Origin: Bacteroidota bacterium
GTDB lineage: Bacteria; Bacteroidota; Bacteroidia; Bacteroidales; Paludibacteraceae
Direction: 5' to 3'
Assembly (NCBI GenBank): GCA_017860335.1
Contig: JAFNAU010000025.1
Location: 1-14,427, forward strand
Length of the DNA: 14,427 nucleotides
Under the pieces are notes generated by a model that was not told the DNA's origin, searched no databases, and saw only the letters and a list, made by a program, of their open reading frames with translations. Below are positions 1-7,193 of the stretch, one piece after another (position 1 is the stretch's first letter; every line of letters starts with the position of its first letter). A program made the translations under genes and the position numbers.

Positions 1-1084
1 GAGCCCCAGCGGAGCAAATCCTGCGTTCCCGAATTGGTCATGAGCAGAGATGTCCCCAGCGTATTGTCATAATCATACGGAATAAAATAAAACTTATTGT
101 CGGTATCGAAATAGAAATAGAAATTATTGCTGTTATTCCAGTAATCGTCCCACATACCACAGAGAGTACTTACCGCGTAAGTTTTCAGAAAAAGCGGCAC
201 GTCCATCCGTTGTTCAATCCATGTCTTGAAATCATCTCCCGTTTTACTGTTGAAATCGGTGATAAATGCAGCCAACTGTGTTTTGGCAGCTTCCAGATAT
301 TCTTCATTGGTCTTCAGGTCGTACACAGGCTGAACCATGTCGGCTTTGCTGAGGGTAATATTTTCAACTCCCATCCTACCTTTGTCTGCATTCCTGAAAT
401 CGGCACCCCAGGTAGCTTTCCATAAAAATCCGTCTTTACCGGCAAATTTTCCGGAACGGTTTTTCAGGTATTGCTTATCTATCTGTTCCACAACCTGATA
501 AATACCAAAATAAACCTGCTTGTTGTCCTCTTTAATTCGCAAATACAACCAAAACGTTCGAATAAATCATAGCAATAAACTTCACGGGCATAAACGCCAT
601 CATCTTTGAACCATTTTAGTGTAATTTTTTCAAGTCCGTGTAAATCCTGTTTTTTGTCGTACTCATCAAAATTAAGTGTGAAATGCACATGATGCCAGTC
701 GGGATTTATACTGCTGTGCATTTGCCCGGTATTACCTTCGGGTCTTCTGCGGCTGGTATTTCCACGAAGCCGTAAACCCGTGTTATTCAAAGTATCCCTT
801 CTTGATCCTTTTACAAATACACAATTACTCTGAATATATTCTTCGTTATCCCTATTTATATCAAAATTGGAGAGTAACCTGTTCCATTCGGCAGTGGTTA
901 TTTCAAGATAAACTTCCGGAACAGCTTCAATATCGAACACATACTGTAACCCGTCTGAATGACTGTTAACATCATCCGGAGGATTAAGTATTTTGGGTGG
1001 ATCGGTCGTGATCCCGAAAAAGTCTTCGCGGCAGGAGGCAAAAGCCAGCAACCCAAATATAATCAGATATATAAACCTTTTCAA
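1..1084 (-). pseudogene. CotH-family lipoprotein, frame broken, 3' end outside window
   Basis: N-terminal part of a CotH-kinase-like surface lipoprotein. Seen: translation from a TTG at 1084 gives a signal peptide with lipobox LAFASC (Cys about residue 18), then CotH-typical stretches (LRLRGNTSRR; HGLEKITLKW; REVYCYDLFERFG). The frame then fails near 544-548. A second frame, open from about 545 to position 1, continues with YFGIYQVVEQIDKQYL, GKFAGKDGFLWKATWG and FIPYDYDNTLGTSLL, the last resembling the family's Asp-rich metal-binding site. Compared with family members as I recall them, about a dozen residues that normally follow the ERFG motif are missing, so the break looks like a small deletion plus a frame change rather than a single-base slip. 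Known of the family: CotH proteins are atypical protein kinases, first described in spore coats; the role in Bacteroidetes lipoproteins is unclear. No in-frame ATG lies just upstream, so TTG is the best start. Family call is firm; pseudogene versus assembly error is undecided. Confidence 0.82.
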
Positions 1085-1107
1085 ACCAATCAGATCATTT
1101 ATTATTG

Positions 1108-1115
1108 CAAAGATA
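1108..1115 (-). promoter_or_regulatory. Candidate -7 box for the cotH lipoprotein gene
   Basis: Reading the minus strand, TATCTTTG is an exact match to the Bacteroidetes -7 consensus TAnnTTTG and lies about 23 bases before the TTG start at 1084. No good TTTG -33 box is found at the usual spacing of about 19-20, so only half of the promoter is supported. Confidence 0.35.
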
Positions 1116-1191
1116 TATAAATTTGGAGTATAAAGTCATGGAGCAAAACTAAAATCGCAAGCATCAGCAAACCACCTGCATTAAAAAAATC

Positions 1192-1226
1192 TGCCGTCAT
1201 ATCGAAAAAATCGTTCAATGACGGCA
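1192..1226. repeat. Perfect 9-bp inverted repeat upstream of parA
   Basis: Arms TGCCGTCAT (1192-1200) and ATGACGGCA (1218-1226) are perfect reverse complements around a 17-base loop, which itself can pair CGA with TCG. On the minus strand the second arm is followed by GATTTTTTT, so it resembles an intrinsic terminator pointing toward cotH. It could equally be a protein-binding dyad. It does not resemble the usual parS sequence. Confidence 0.55.
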
Positions 1227-1272
1227 ACAGAATTTTAAAAAATCTTATAATATCGATTGACCTTTTTGATAG

Positions 1273-1303
1273 TTTAACGGCTGAATTAATTTTATTATCT
1301 TTG
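1273..1303 (+). promoter_or_regulatory. Promoter for the parA operon
   Basis: TTTA at 1273-1276 (one mismatch to the -33 TTTG), a 19-base spacer, then TATCTTTG at 1296-1303, an exact match to the Bacteroidetes -7 consensus TAnnTTTG. The start of transcription would be near 1310, giving a leader of about 100 bases before parA. The orientation and position suit parA-parB. Confidence 0.55.
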
Positions 1304-1412
1304 CAGTTAAAACAGCAAAAAACAATATCTGCTTTCCACTCGATTATAGAGTGTTCAAAGAGCAATATTCTCAGAACTTATTAAGAGTATAAAAATAATC
1401 TCGAACTAATAT

Positions 1413-2174
1413 ATGGGTAAAATAATCTCAATTGCCAATCAAAAAGGAGGAGTAGGAAAAACAACGACAGCTATCAATCTGGCTGCATCGCTGGCAGGAC
1501 TTGACAAAAAAGTGTTATTGGTTGACGCTGATCCGCAGGCAAATGCATCATCCGGACTGGGAATTGACGTTCGCTCGGTTGAATTCACCGTTTATGAATG
1601 CCTGATTGACAACGTTCCGACATCACAGGCAATACACAAAACCGAAGTTAACAATTTGTTTGTACTCCCTTCGCATATTGATTTGGTTGGTGCTGAAATC
1701 GAACTGCTGAACCTTGACAAGAGAGAGCATATCATGCAGCGCATGCTTATGCCGATAAAAAATGAGTATGACATTATTCTGATTGATTGCTCGCCGTCTC
1801 TGGGACTGATAACTGTCAACGCGCTGAGCGCCTCCGACTCCGTTATCATTCCGGTTCAAAGCGAATACTTCGCGCTGGAAGGCATCAGCAAGCTGCTGAA
1901 TACAATTAAAATCATAAAAAGCAGATTAAACCCAACACTCGAAATAGAAGGTTTTCTGATGACGATGTACGACAACAGATTACGCTCTGCTAATCAGGTA
2001 TTTGCCGAAGTGAAAAAGCATTTCGATACGCTGGTTTTCGACACGGTGATTTACAGGAGTGTTCGCCTGAGCGAGGCTCCAAGTTATGGCAAACCAATCT
2101 CTCTTTTTGATGCAGAATCCCGGGGCGCCGTAAATTACATGGATCTGGCAAAGGAATTGATCAACAGACAATAG
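1413..2174 (+). CDS. parA: Chromosome-partitioning ATPase ParA (Soj family)
   Basis: ParA-type ATPase that binds DNA non-specifically as an ATP dimer and moves ParB-bound origins in chromosome segregation; it acts on the nucleoid. Seen: deviant Walker A KGGVGKTT at residues 11-18 with the signature Lys11, the DADPQAN motif at 38-44 (Walker A'), Walker B ending at Asp125 (ILIDCSPSLG), and the C-terminal YRSVRLSEAPSY motif at 214-225. The length, 253 residues, is normal for chromosomal Soj/ParA proteins, and there is no N-terminal HTH as in plasmid ParA of the P1 type. ATG start; a Bacteroidetes-like promoter lies about 110 bases upstream. parB follows after 26 bases, so the two are almost certainly one operon. 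Chromosomal rather than plasmid origin is inferred from length and from the conserved downstream genes. Confidence 0.97.
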   Translation: MGKIISIANQKGGVGKTTTAINLAASLAGLDKKVLLVDADPQANASSGLGIDVRSVEFTVYECLIDNVPTSQAIHKTEVNNLFVLPSHIDLVGAEIELLNLDKREHIMQRMLMPIKNEYDIILIDCSPSLGLITVNALSASDSVIIPVQSEYFALEGISKLLNTIKIIKSRLNPTLEIEGFLMTMYDNRLRSANQVFAEVKKHFDTLVFDTVIYRSVRLSEAPSYGKPISLFDAESRGAVNYMDLAKELINRQ

Positions 2175-2200
2175 AAATTTCACACATTCAAGATTTAATT

Positions 2201-3070
2201 ATGGCAAAAAATACAGGATTGGGACGTGGTCTGGGAGCATTGATTGACATGGATTCCGTGAACACAAGTGGTTCGTCATCCATAAATGAAGTTGATATCG
2301 AACTCATCTATCCAAATCCCAATCAACCAAGAACATATTTCGATGAAGAGGCGCTGACTGATCTGGCCGTATCCATTCGTGAACTCGGTGTAATATCGCC
2401 CGTAACATTACGTAAAAATGATGATGGCACTTATCTTATCATTGCCGGCGAACGACGTTTCAGAGCTGCAAAGTCGGTAGGACTTAACACAATTCCTGCG
2501 TATGTAAAAACAGCCGCTGATGAACAGGTGATGGAGATGGCGCTGATTGAAAACATACAGCGGGAAGATCTCAATGCCATCGAAATTGCGCTGACATTTT
2601 ACCGGCTGATGGAAGAATACAAACTCACACAAGACCGGTTGAGCGAACGGGTGGGCAAAAAAAGAGCAACAATTGCCAACTATTTGCGTTTATTGCGTCT
2701 GCCTGCGGAAATTCAGATGGGTTTGAAGAATAAAAAAATTGATATGGGACATGCACGTGCCATATTAGGATTGAACGATCCGGCCGAACAGCTGAAACTC
2801 TACGAACAGATACTGAAAAAAGATCTGACAGTAAGAAAGGTGGAAGAACTCGTTCGAAGCATCACTGAAACCGGAAAATCCGAATCTTCGGATAAAAACA
2901 GTAGCGTTAAGAATCTGAAAGAATTAAACGACCTGAAAAAGCAGCTGAGCTCCATTTTCGATACAAAAATACAGATGTCGTGTGATGCCAAAGGAAAAGG
3001 TAAAATCACTATTCCATTTGCCAACGATGACGAACTGATGCGCATCATGCAACTGATGGATAAAATTTGA
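2201..3070 (+). CDS. parB: Chromosome-partitioning protein ParB (CTP-dependent clamp)
   Basis: ParB binds parS sites near the origin, spreads as a CTP-dependent sliding clamp, and stimulates ParA. Seen: N-terminal GLGRGLGALI (residues 6-15), a typical ParA-contacting peptide; NPNQPR at 39-44; the nucleotide-binding GERRFRAA at 83-90; ENIQRED at 117-123; a helix-turn-helix at about 143-163 (LTQDRLSERVGKKRATIANY); and a C-terminal dimerisation part after a polar linker. The length, 289 residues, is normal for the family. It lies 26 bases after parA. I found no clear parS (TGTTnCACGTGnAACA type) in the window, so the sites it uses are presumably elsewhere near the origin. Confidence 0.97.
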   Translation: MAKNTGLGRGLGALIDMDSVNTSGSSSINEVDIELIYPNPNQPRTYFDEEALTDLAVSIRELGVISPVTLRKNDDGTYLIIAGERRFRAAKSVGLNTIPAYVKTAADEQVMEMALIENIQREDLNAIEIALTFYRLMEEYKLTQDRLSERVGKKRATIANYLRLLRLPAEIQMGLKNKKIDMGHARAILGLNDPAEQLKLYEQILKKDLTVRKVEELVRSITETGKSESSDKNSSVKNLKELNDLKKQLSSIFDTKIQMSCDAKGKGKITIPFANDDELMRIMQLMDKI

Positions 3071-3086
3071 AAAACGAACAGTAAAG

Positions 3087-3800
3087 TTGAAAAAAACACT
3101 CGTCATATATTTTTTTCTTCAACTCATTTCCCTGGCAGGTTTTGCCGGCACTAATGATTTTCAGGAGAGCAGTATTTCGGACCTTGCCGAGGCCGGAAAG
3201 GATACAACTACGTTAATGCCAATAAATATTCAGCCCAACAGCAAATACATGAATATGGCAAATGATATTGCAGATACACTGGCTGTATCTACGCTTGAAA
3301 AACCGAAATTCAAACCCGACCCGCTGAAATCTATCTGGATGGGTGCAGCTATCCCCGGCTTTGGACAAATTGTAAACAGAAAATACTGGAAACTGCCCAT
3401 TGTTTACGGAGGATATCTCGGATTTGCTTATGCCATCTCGTGGAATAATAATAATTATATTACCTACAAGAATGCTTATCGGGATATTATCGACAAAGAC
3501 CCGACTACAAACAGCCATATTGATATTCTTCCCCGCGGTTACACCATCGAGATGATTGGTGAAAGCACATATACTAACATACTGAAAACCAGGCAGAGTA
3601 CATTTCGTCAGTGGCGTGACCTGAGCATAATACTTTCTGTAGGATATTATGCTCTGGTATTGCTGGATGCTTATGTCGATGCGCAGCTCTATGATTTTGA
3701 TATAAGTCCAGACCTGGTTCTCAATGTTCAACCCACCCGTATTGAACGGGAACGCAATTCGCCTCCGGCTTACGGAATGCATTGCAGCATTAATTTTTAA
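3087..3800 (+). CDS. DUF5683 domain membrane protein
   Basis: Protein of unknown function that in Bacteroidetes is commonly found directly after parB. Seen: a signal peptide (hydrophobic core LVIYFFLQLISLAGFAG), a roughly 70-residue polar segment, then the hallmark of the family around AAIPGFGQIVNRKYWKLP followed by a hydrophobic stretch, and a second hydrophobic segment (LSIILSVGYYALVLLDAY) with a periplasmic-type C-terminal tail. This suggests an envelope protein with two membrane segments. The start is TTG at 3087, 16 bases after the parB stop; no nearby ATG fits the signal peptide. 237 residues. The position suggests a link with segregation or wall growth, but that is inference. Confidence 0.85.
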   Translation: MKKTLVIYFFLQLISLAGFAGTNDFQESSISDLAEAGKDTTTLMPINIQPNSKYMNMANDIADTLAVSTLEKPKFKPDPLKSIWMGAAIPGFGQIVNRKYWKLPIVYGGYLGFAYAISWNNNNYITYKNAYRDIIDKDPTTNSHIDILPRGYTIEMIGESTYTNILKTRQSTFRQWRDLSIILSVGYYALVLLDAYVDAQLYDFDISPDLVLNVQPTRIERERNSPPAYGMHCSINF

Positions 3801-3828
3801 CGGTTATTACTCTGATTCCATAGCTGTT

Positions 3829-3859
3829 TTTTCAGTATATCCTTTTTTTTATATTTTTG
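3829..3859 (+). promoter_or_regulatory. Promoter for the lytic transglycosylase gene
   Basis: TTTT at 3829-3832 (one mismatch to TTTG), a 19-base spacer, and TATTTTTG at 3852-3859, an exact TAnnTTTG match. It would start transcription about 70 bases before the ATG at 3937. The 136-base gap after the DUF5683 gene leaves room for it, so this gene may be transcribed separately from parAB. Confidence 0.45.
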
Positions 3860-3936
3860 TTGACTCCTTTCAACGTCATTCGTCAAATCTGCTAAGAATA
3901 GCCTGCATGTTACTCTAATTACCAAACTGACTGTTC

Positions 3937-5223
3937 ATGAAGAAAAGAATTTTTATCTACTTGCTTTTTTGTCTGTCACTTGTTTATCAGGTTCATGCAC
4001 AGAGTTCCGGCGCAAAGCCGGTGGTTACAGACATTGCAACCGAATTAACATCTGATTCGTTGATAGTTCCGGCCGAATTTTCAGGCTCTCTCGACCTCCT
4101 GCTTCATTCATGGGCTGTTGACAAAGACAATGTATCCGAATGTTCATCCAATTCCAATCCTTCAACCTCCGACGAGCAATACAAGGCCAGATTAATGAAG
4201 TTGCCTCATGTAATAGAAATGCCTTTCAATCAGGAAGTAAAATCGTTTATCGAAATATACACCCAGAAAAACCGGAAAGGACTTGAATACATGCTGGGAT
4301 TAAGCAGGTACTACTTCCCCATTTTCGAAGAAGCACTTGAAAAAGAACAGCTTCCTCTAGAACTGAAATACCTGCCAATCATCGAATCGGCACTCAATCC
4401 TGTGGCTGTATCCCGTTCAGGCGCTACCGGCCTATGGCAATTTATGATTGGTACAGCCAAAATGTACGGTCTGGAAGTCAATACACTTGTAGACGAACGG
4501 ATGGATCCGCGCACCTCCTCCAAAGCAGCAGTTAAATATCTGAAAGAACTTTACTCGATTTATTCCGACTGGCATCTTGTCATTGCTGCTTATAATTGCG
4601 GACCAGCAAGCGTTAATAAAGCCATTCACCGTGCTGGTGGAAAACAAGATTTCTGGGCAATCTATCCTTTTCTGCCAGCACAAACACGGGCTTATGTACC
4701 GATTTTTATAGCAGCCAATTATGCTCTCAATTATGCAAATGAGCATAATCTTTGTCCTGTAAAAACAAAAATTCCGACACTCACCGATACGTTGATGGTC
4801 AACTCCAGGATGCATTTCGAACAGATTTCGGCTGTACTCAATCTTTCGGTGGAAGAACTCCGACTGCTAAACCCACAGTACCGACGCAATATAATACCGG
4901 GTGATATCCAGCCCTACCCACTTTGCCTGCCCCAAAAGTACTCAGGCATGCTGATCGAAAAAAAGGATGAAATTCTCGCATTTCGGGCTGATGAACTGAT
5001 TAATAACCGTCGCGCTGAAATCATTACATCAGAAAAAGAAACTGAAATCAAAGCTCCTGTAAAAAGAAAAGAACAGTTTACTTACTATAAGGTCAAGAAA
5101 GGACAGACACTTGGCGGCATTGCCGAAAAATTTGACATCAGCGTTTCTAATCTGCGAAAATGGAATGGTATATCGGGCAGTAAAATAAAGCCGGGTCAGC
5201 GTCTGAAAATTCGTCAAAGTTAA
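3937..5223 (+). CDS. mltD: MltD-like lytic transglycosylase with LysM
   Basis: Murein lytic transglycosylase of the SLT (family 1) type that cleaves the MurNAc-GlcNAc bond to give anhydro-muropeptides in the periplasm. Seen: signal peptide with cleavage after VHA (about residue 21); no lipobox Cys, unlike E. coli MltD. The SLT domain spans about 135-260, with catalytic Glu150 in IIESALNP, GLWQFM at 165-170 and AYNCGP at 218-223. A degenerate LysM-like stretch covers about 285-330 (FEQISAVLNLSVEELRLLNP), and a clear LysM begins at about 383 (YYKVKKGQTLGGIAEKF) and runs to the C-terminus. 428 residues. A basic, charged linker precedes the last LysM. Its place after parAB-DUF5683 is a recurring Bacteroidetes arrangement. 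The name mltD is by domain layout; it is not proven to be an orthologue. Confidence 0.93.
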   Translation: MKKRIFIYLLFCLSLVYQVHAQSSGAKPVVTDIATELTSDSLIVPAEFSGSLDLLLHSWAVDKDNVSECSSNSNPSTSDEQYKARLMKLPHVIEMPFNQEVKSFIEIYTQKNRKGLEYMLGLSRYYFPIFEEALEKEQLPLELKYLPIIESALNPVAVSRSGATGLWQFMIGTAKMYGLEVNTLVDERMDPRTSSKAAVKYLKELYSIYSDWHLVIAAYNCGPASVNKAIHRAGGKQDFWAIYPFLPAQTRAYVPIFIAANYALNYANEHNLCPVKTKIPTLTDTLMVNSRMHFEQISAVLNLSVEELRLLNPQYRRNIIPGDIQPYPLCLPQKYSGMLIEKKDEILAFRADELINNRRAEIITSEKETEIKAPVKRKEQFTYYKVKKGQTLGGIAEKFDISVSNLRKWNGISGSKIKPGQRLKIRQS

Positions 5224-5241
5224 AATAAAATACAGGGAATC

Positions 5242-5568
5242 ATGGAAAAAATTTATTACTCCATATCTGAAGTTGCCGCGATGTTCAGCATCAATCAGTC
5301 AAACCTTCGTTTTTGGGAAAAGGAATTCAAGCAACTGAAACCAAGACGCAACGAAAAGGGAACGCGTTTTTATTCGAAAGATGACATTCAACTTATCAAA
5401 CAGATCATTTTTCTGATCAACGATCAGAAACTCACCCTGGATGGCGTAAAAAAGAAACTGAGCGATAAAAAGGATGTTGTTGTCAAACAACAGGAAATTA
5501 AAGAAAGGCTTACAGCCATCAGAGATGAAATCAAAGAGATGATTGCTTTAATTGACAATAACAAATAA
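5242..5568 (+). CDS. MerR-type transcriptional regulator, single domain
   Basis: Small DNA-binding regulator. Seen: a MerR-like winged HTH over about residues 5-72 (YYSISEVAAMFSINQSNLRFWEKEF then KGTRFYSKDDIQLIKQI), followed by a charged coiled-coil helix (about 80-105). Total 108 residues, shorter than classical MerR members; there is no effector-binding domain and no Cys, so it is unlikely to sense metal or thiol stress directly. It starts 18 bases after the transglycosylase stop, so it is probably co-transcribed. The target is unknown. Such short MerR proteins are common in Bacteroidetes. Confidence 0.85.
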   Translation: MEKIYYSISEVAAMFSINQSNLRFWEKEFKQLKPRRNEKGTRFYSKDDIQLIKQIIFLINDQKLTLDGVKKKLSDKKDVVVKQQEIKERLTAIRDEIKEMIALIDNNK

Positions 5569-5587
5569 GCCTTCAGAATTACATAGA

Positions 5588-5890
5588 ATGTCCTCCATCA
5601 GATACGAGAAAGAGACGGTAGAAAAGATGATCAGGCTTTATTGCCGCAAAAAACACAAATTCGTAAAAGAACTATGCCCTGAATGTGCCAAAGTAAGCAA
5701 TTACGCTTCTGCCAGACTCGACAACTGTCCTTTTGGTGATGAAAAAACTGCCTGCTCCGAATGTAAAATTCATTGTTATAAACCTGAGATGCGGCAAAGA
5801 ATAAAGGAAATCATGCGGTATTCAGGCCTCCGAATGCTGCTTTACCATCCTTTCGATTTTGTACAACATATGCTGAAGGACAAAAAATAA
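5588..5890 (+). CDS. YgbA-like 'nitrous oxide-stimulated promoter' family protein
   Basis: Small cysteine-rich protein of the family that includes E. coli YgbA, a member of the nitric-oxide (NsrR) regulon with no firmly known biochemical role. Seen in 100 residues: the family's Cys pattern, with Cys19, CPEC at 30-33, RLDNCPFGDEK at 43-53 with Cys47, and CSECKIHCY at 56-64; then the conserved RYSGLRMLLYHP motif. Seven cysteines suggest metal or Fe-S binding, which is inference. I chose ATG 5588, 19 bases after the MerR stop; a TTG at 5552 would add 12 residues overlapping that gene and does not look conserved. Family assignment is from memory of the Cys pattern. Confidence 0.8.
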   Translation: MSSIRYEKETVEKMIRLYCRKKHKFVKELCPECAKVSNYASARLDNCPFGDEKTACSECKIHCYKPEMRQRIKEIMRYSGLRMLLYHPFDFVQHMLKDKK

Positions 5891-5891
5891 A

Positions 5892-5923
5892 GTAAGCTGA
5901 TTCAAAGAATTGAACCAGCTTAC
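5892..5923. terminator. Bidirectional terminator between convergent genes
   Basis: Stem GTAAGCTG/CAGCTTAC (8 bp), one A-C mismatch, then TTCAA/TTGAA (5 bp) with loop AGAA. On the minus strand the stem is followed by TTTATTTTTTG, a good U-tract for the skp gene arriving from the right. On the plus strand a T-rich stretch follows 17 bases later, so termination of the ygbA side is plausible but weaker. Confidence 0.8.
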
Positions 5924-5947
5924 AACATACTATAAAACCCTTTTTAA

Positions 5948-6496
5948 TTATTTAGTTGCGGGTGCAGCAGGTGCAACAACTGCCGGTTGATCTTTCACTC
6001 CTAATTTTTTCTTTACCAACGAAGTAATATCGTTGGCTGTTTTGGACTGAAATACAACACCCTGTGTTGAAATATCGAAGATATAAGTATAACCTCCTTC
6101 AGTAGCTACGTCACTGATAGCCTTTTTTACTTTTTCAAGTACCGGATTAACCAGTTCCTGTTGTTTTTTAACAACGTCAGCATTCGCTGTCTGGTTGAAT
6201 GTAGTGATACGTTGTTCCATTTCGGCTATTTCTGACTGACGGGCTGTTTTAATGGTTTCTGGCATGGTAGCTTGTTTATCCATGAATTCTTTTACCTTAG
6301 TACTATATTCTTCACGCATTTTCAACAATTCCTTTTCCCATTGATCCTGAAGTTCCTTCAGGGTTTTTTCAATTGTTTCGAGTTCAGGCATCACCTGAAT
6401 AATCTCCTGAGAATTTACGTGTCCGAGTTTAACATTTTGTGCCATAGCTCCCAGCGGTAACAAGGCAATTAAGAACAAAGCAACTTTTTTAATCAT
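5948..6496 (-). CDS. Skp/OmpH-family periplasmic chaperone (second copy)
   Basis: Skp/OmpH chaperones hold unfolded outer-membrane proteins in the periplasm on the way to BamA. Seen: signal peptide MIKKVALFLIALLPLGAMAQ, then the N-terminal strand KLGHVNSQEIIQVMPE, a long helical hairpin rich in Glu and Lys (WEKELLKMREEYSTKVKEFM ... IKTARQSEIAEMEQRI), and the C-terminal strands GGYTYIFDIS and QGVVFQS. 182 residues. A short Ala-Pro-Val tail follows (PAVVAPAAPATK). The frame extends to 6550, but the ATG at 6496 immediately precedes the signal peptide and is preferred. It lies 64 bases after the other Skp-like gene, probably one operon with bamA. Confidence 0.9.
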   Translation of the reverse strand: MIKKVALFLIALLPLGAMAQNVKLGHVNSQEIIQVMPELETIEKTLKELQDQWEKELLKMREEYSTKVKEFMDKQATMPETIKTARQSEIAEMEQRITTFNQTANADVVKKQQELVNPVLEKVKKAISDVATEGGYTYIFDISTQGVVFQSKTANDITSLVKKKLGVKDQPAVVAPAAPATK

Positions 6497-6560
6497 TTTC
6501 TTTTCTATTAAATTAATTTCTAGTGATTTATATTTTTTATGAGAATACAAAAGTATATAA

Positions 6561-7076
6561 TTATTTTGAATAACCCAATTTTTTCAAAACATCATCGCTG
6601 ATGTCCAGCTTAGGCGAAACGAAAATAGCACTCATGGCTGAACTTTTATCAAATACCAGCTGCAGGTCTTTATCTTTACTTATCTCCTGTATAGCTGTAT
6701 AAATTTCGTCCTGAATTGGTTTCATAAGACTTTCACGTTTTTTGAACAATTCGCCTTCCGGTCCAAAGTATTTACGTTTTAGTTCCTGTGCTTCCTTTTC
6801 TTTAGCCACAATTTCGTCTTCCCGCTTCACTTTCATATCGTCCGACATGAATACAAGTTCTGTCTGATAGTTCTTGTACATCTGCTGAACATCCTTCATG
6901 GCTGTTTCAACTTCAGCTTGCCATTTTTTGGAAACCTGATTGAGTTGTTCATTTGCACTTTCGTAAGCCGGGATATTTTTCATAACGTACGACATATCTA
7001 CAGCAGCAAATTTCTGAGCCTGAACACCGATTGCAAGTCCTGCCAGAAGGCTAAGTGTAATAAATAATTTTTTCAT
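6561..7076 (-). CDS. Skp/OmpH-family periplasmic chaperone (first copy)
   Basis: Second of the two tandem Skp-like genes after bamA. Seen: signal peptide MKKLFITLSLLAGLAIGVQA, a mature N-terminus KFAAVDMSYVMKNIPAYE typical of the family, two long Glu/Lys-rich helices around residues 45-115, and a C-terminal DLQLVFDKSSAMSAIFVSP strand region. 171 residues, the family's usual size. ATG start. It differs clearly from its neighbour in sequence and lacks the Ala-Pro tail, so the pair is an old duplication rather than a recent one. It lies 117 bases downstream of bamA; a weak promoter could sit in that gap, but I saw no exact TAnnTTTG match. Two or more Skp paralogues beside bamA are usual in Bacteroidetes. 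Confidence 0.9.
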   Translation of the reverse strand: MKKLFITLSLLAGLAIGVQAQKFAAVDMSYVMKNIPAYESANEQLNQVSKKWQAEVETAMKDVQQMYKNYQTELVFMSDDMKVKREDEIVAKEKEAQELKRKYFGPEGELFKKRESLMKPIQDEIYTAIQEISKDKDLQLVFDKSSAMSAIFVSPKLDISDDVLKKLGYSK

Positions 7077-7193
7077 CGTTTAGAGTGTTTTTATCAGTTT
7101 GATATTTTTATCGTTGTAAGTTATATATCAAAATCTTTGCCAAACTTTTACGTGTTGAATATCTGACACTTACAAGAACCGATTAATTTCTGA

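Larger units (their letters stand above)
1085..1412. other. Divergent intergenic region between cotH and parA
   Basis: A 328-base AT-rich region between the divergent cotH and parA genes. It contains a promoter-like motif for each direction, a strong inverted repeat at 1192-1226, and a small hairpin in the parA leader at 1337-1353 (CACTC, 7-base loop, GAGTG). An 87-codon minus-strand frame crosses it but starts at TTG, overlaps both promoters and resembles no family I know, so I do not call a gene. Confidence 0.6.

Noticed and set aside
1102..1365. 87-codon minus-strand frame in the cotH-parA intergenic region
   Set aside because: It starts at TTG, covers both candidate promoters and the inverted repeat, and its product resembles no family I know. 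Chance open frame in AT-rich DNA.
2754..2759. CACGTG core inside parB as a possible parS
   Set aside because: Only the six-base core matches; the flanks (ATG and CCA) do not form the longer parS palindrome.
3213..3782. Long antisense frame opposite the DUF5683 gene
   Set aside because: It lies wholly inside a recognised gene on the other strand and shows no domain or signal peptide.
5552..5587. TTG start at 5552 for the YgbA-like gene
   Set aside because: It overlaps the MerR coding end and adds 12 residues with no family resemblance; the ATG at 5588 is preferred.
6497..6550. Upstream extension of the second skp gene to 6550
   Set aside because: It would place 18 polar residues before a clean signal peptide; the ATG at 6496 fits the signal peptide exactly.
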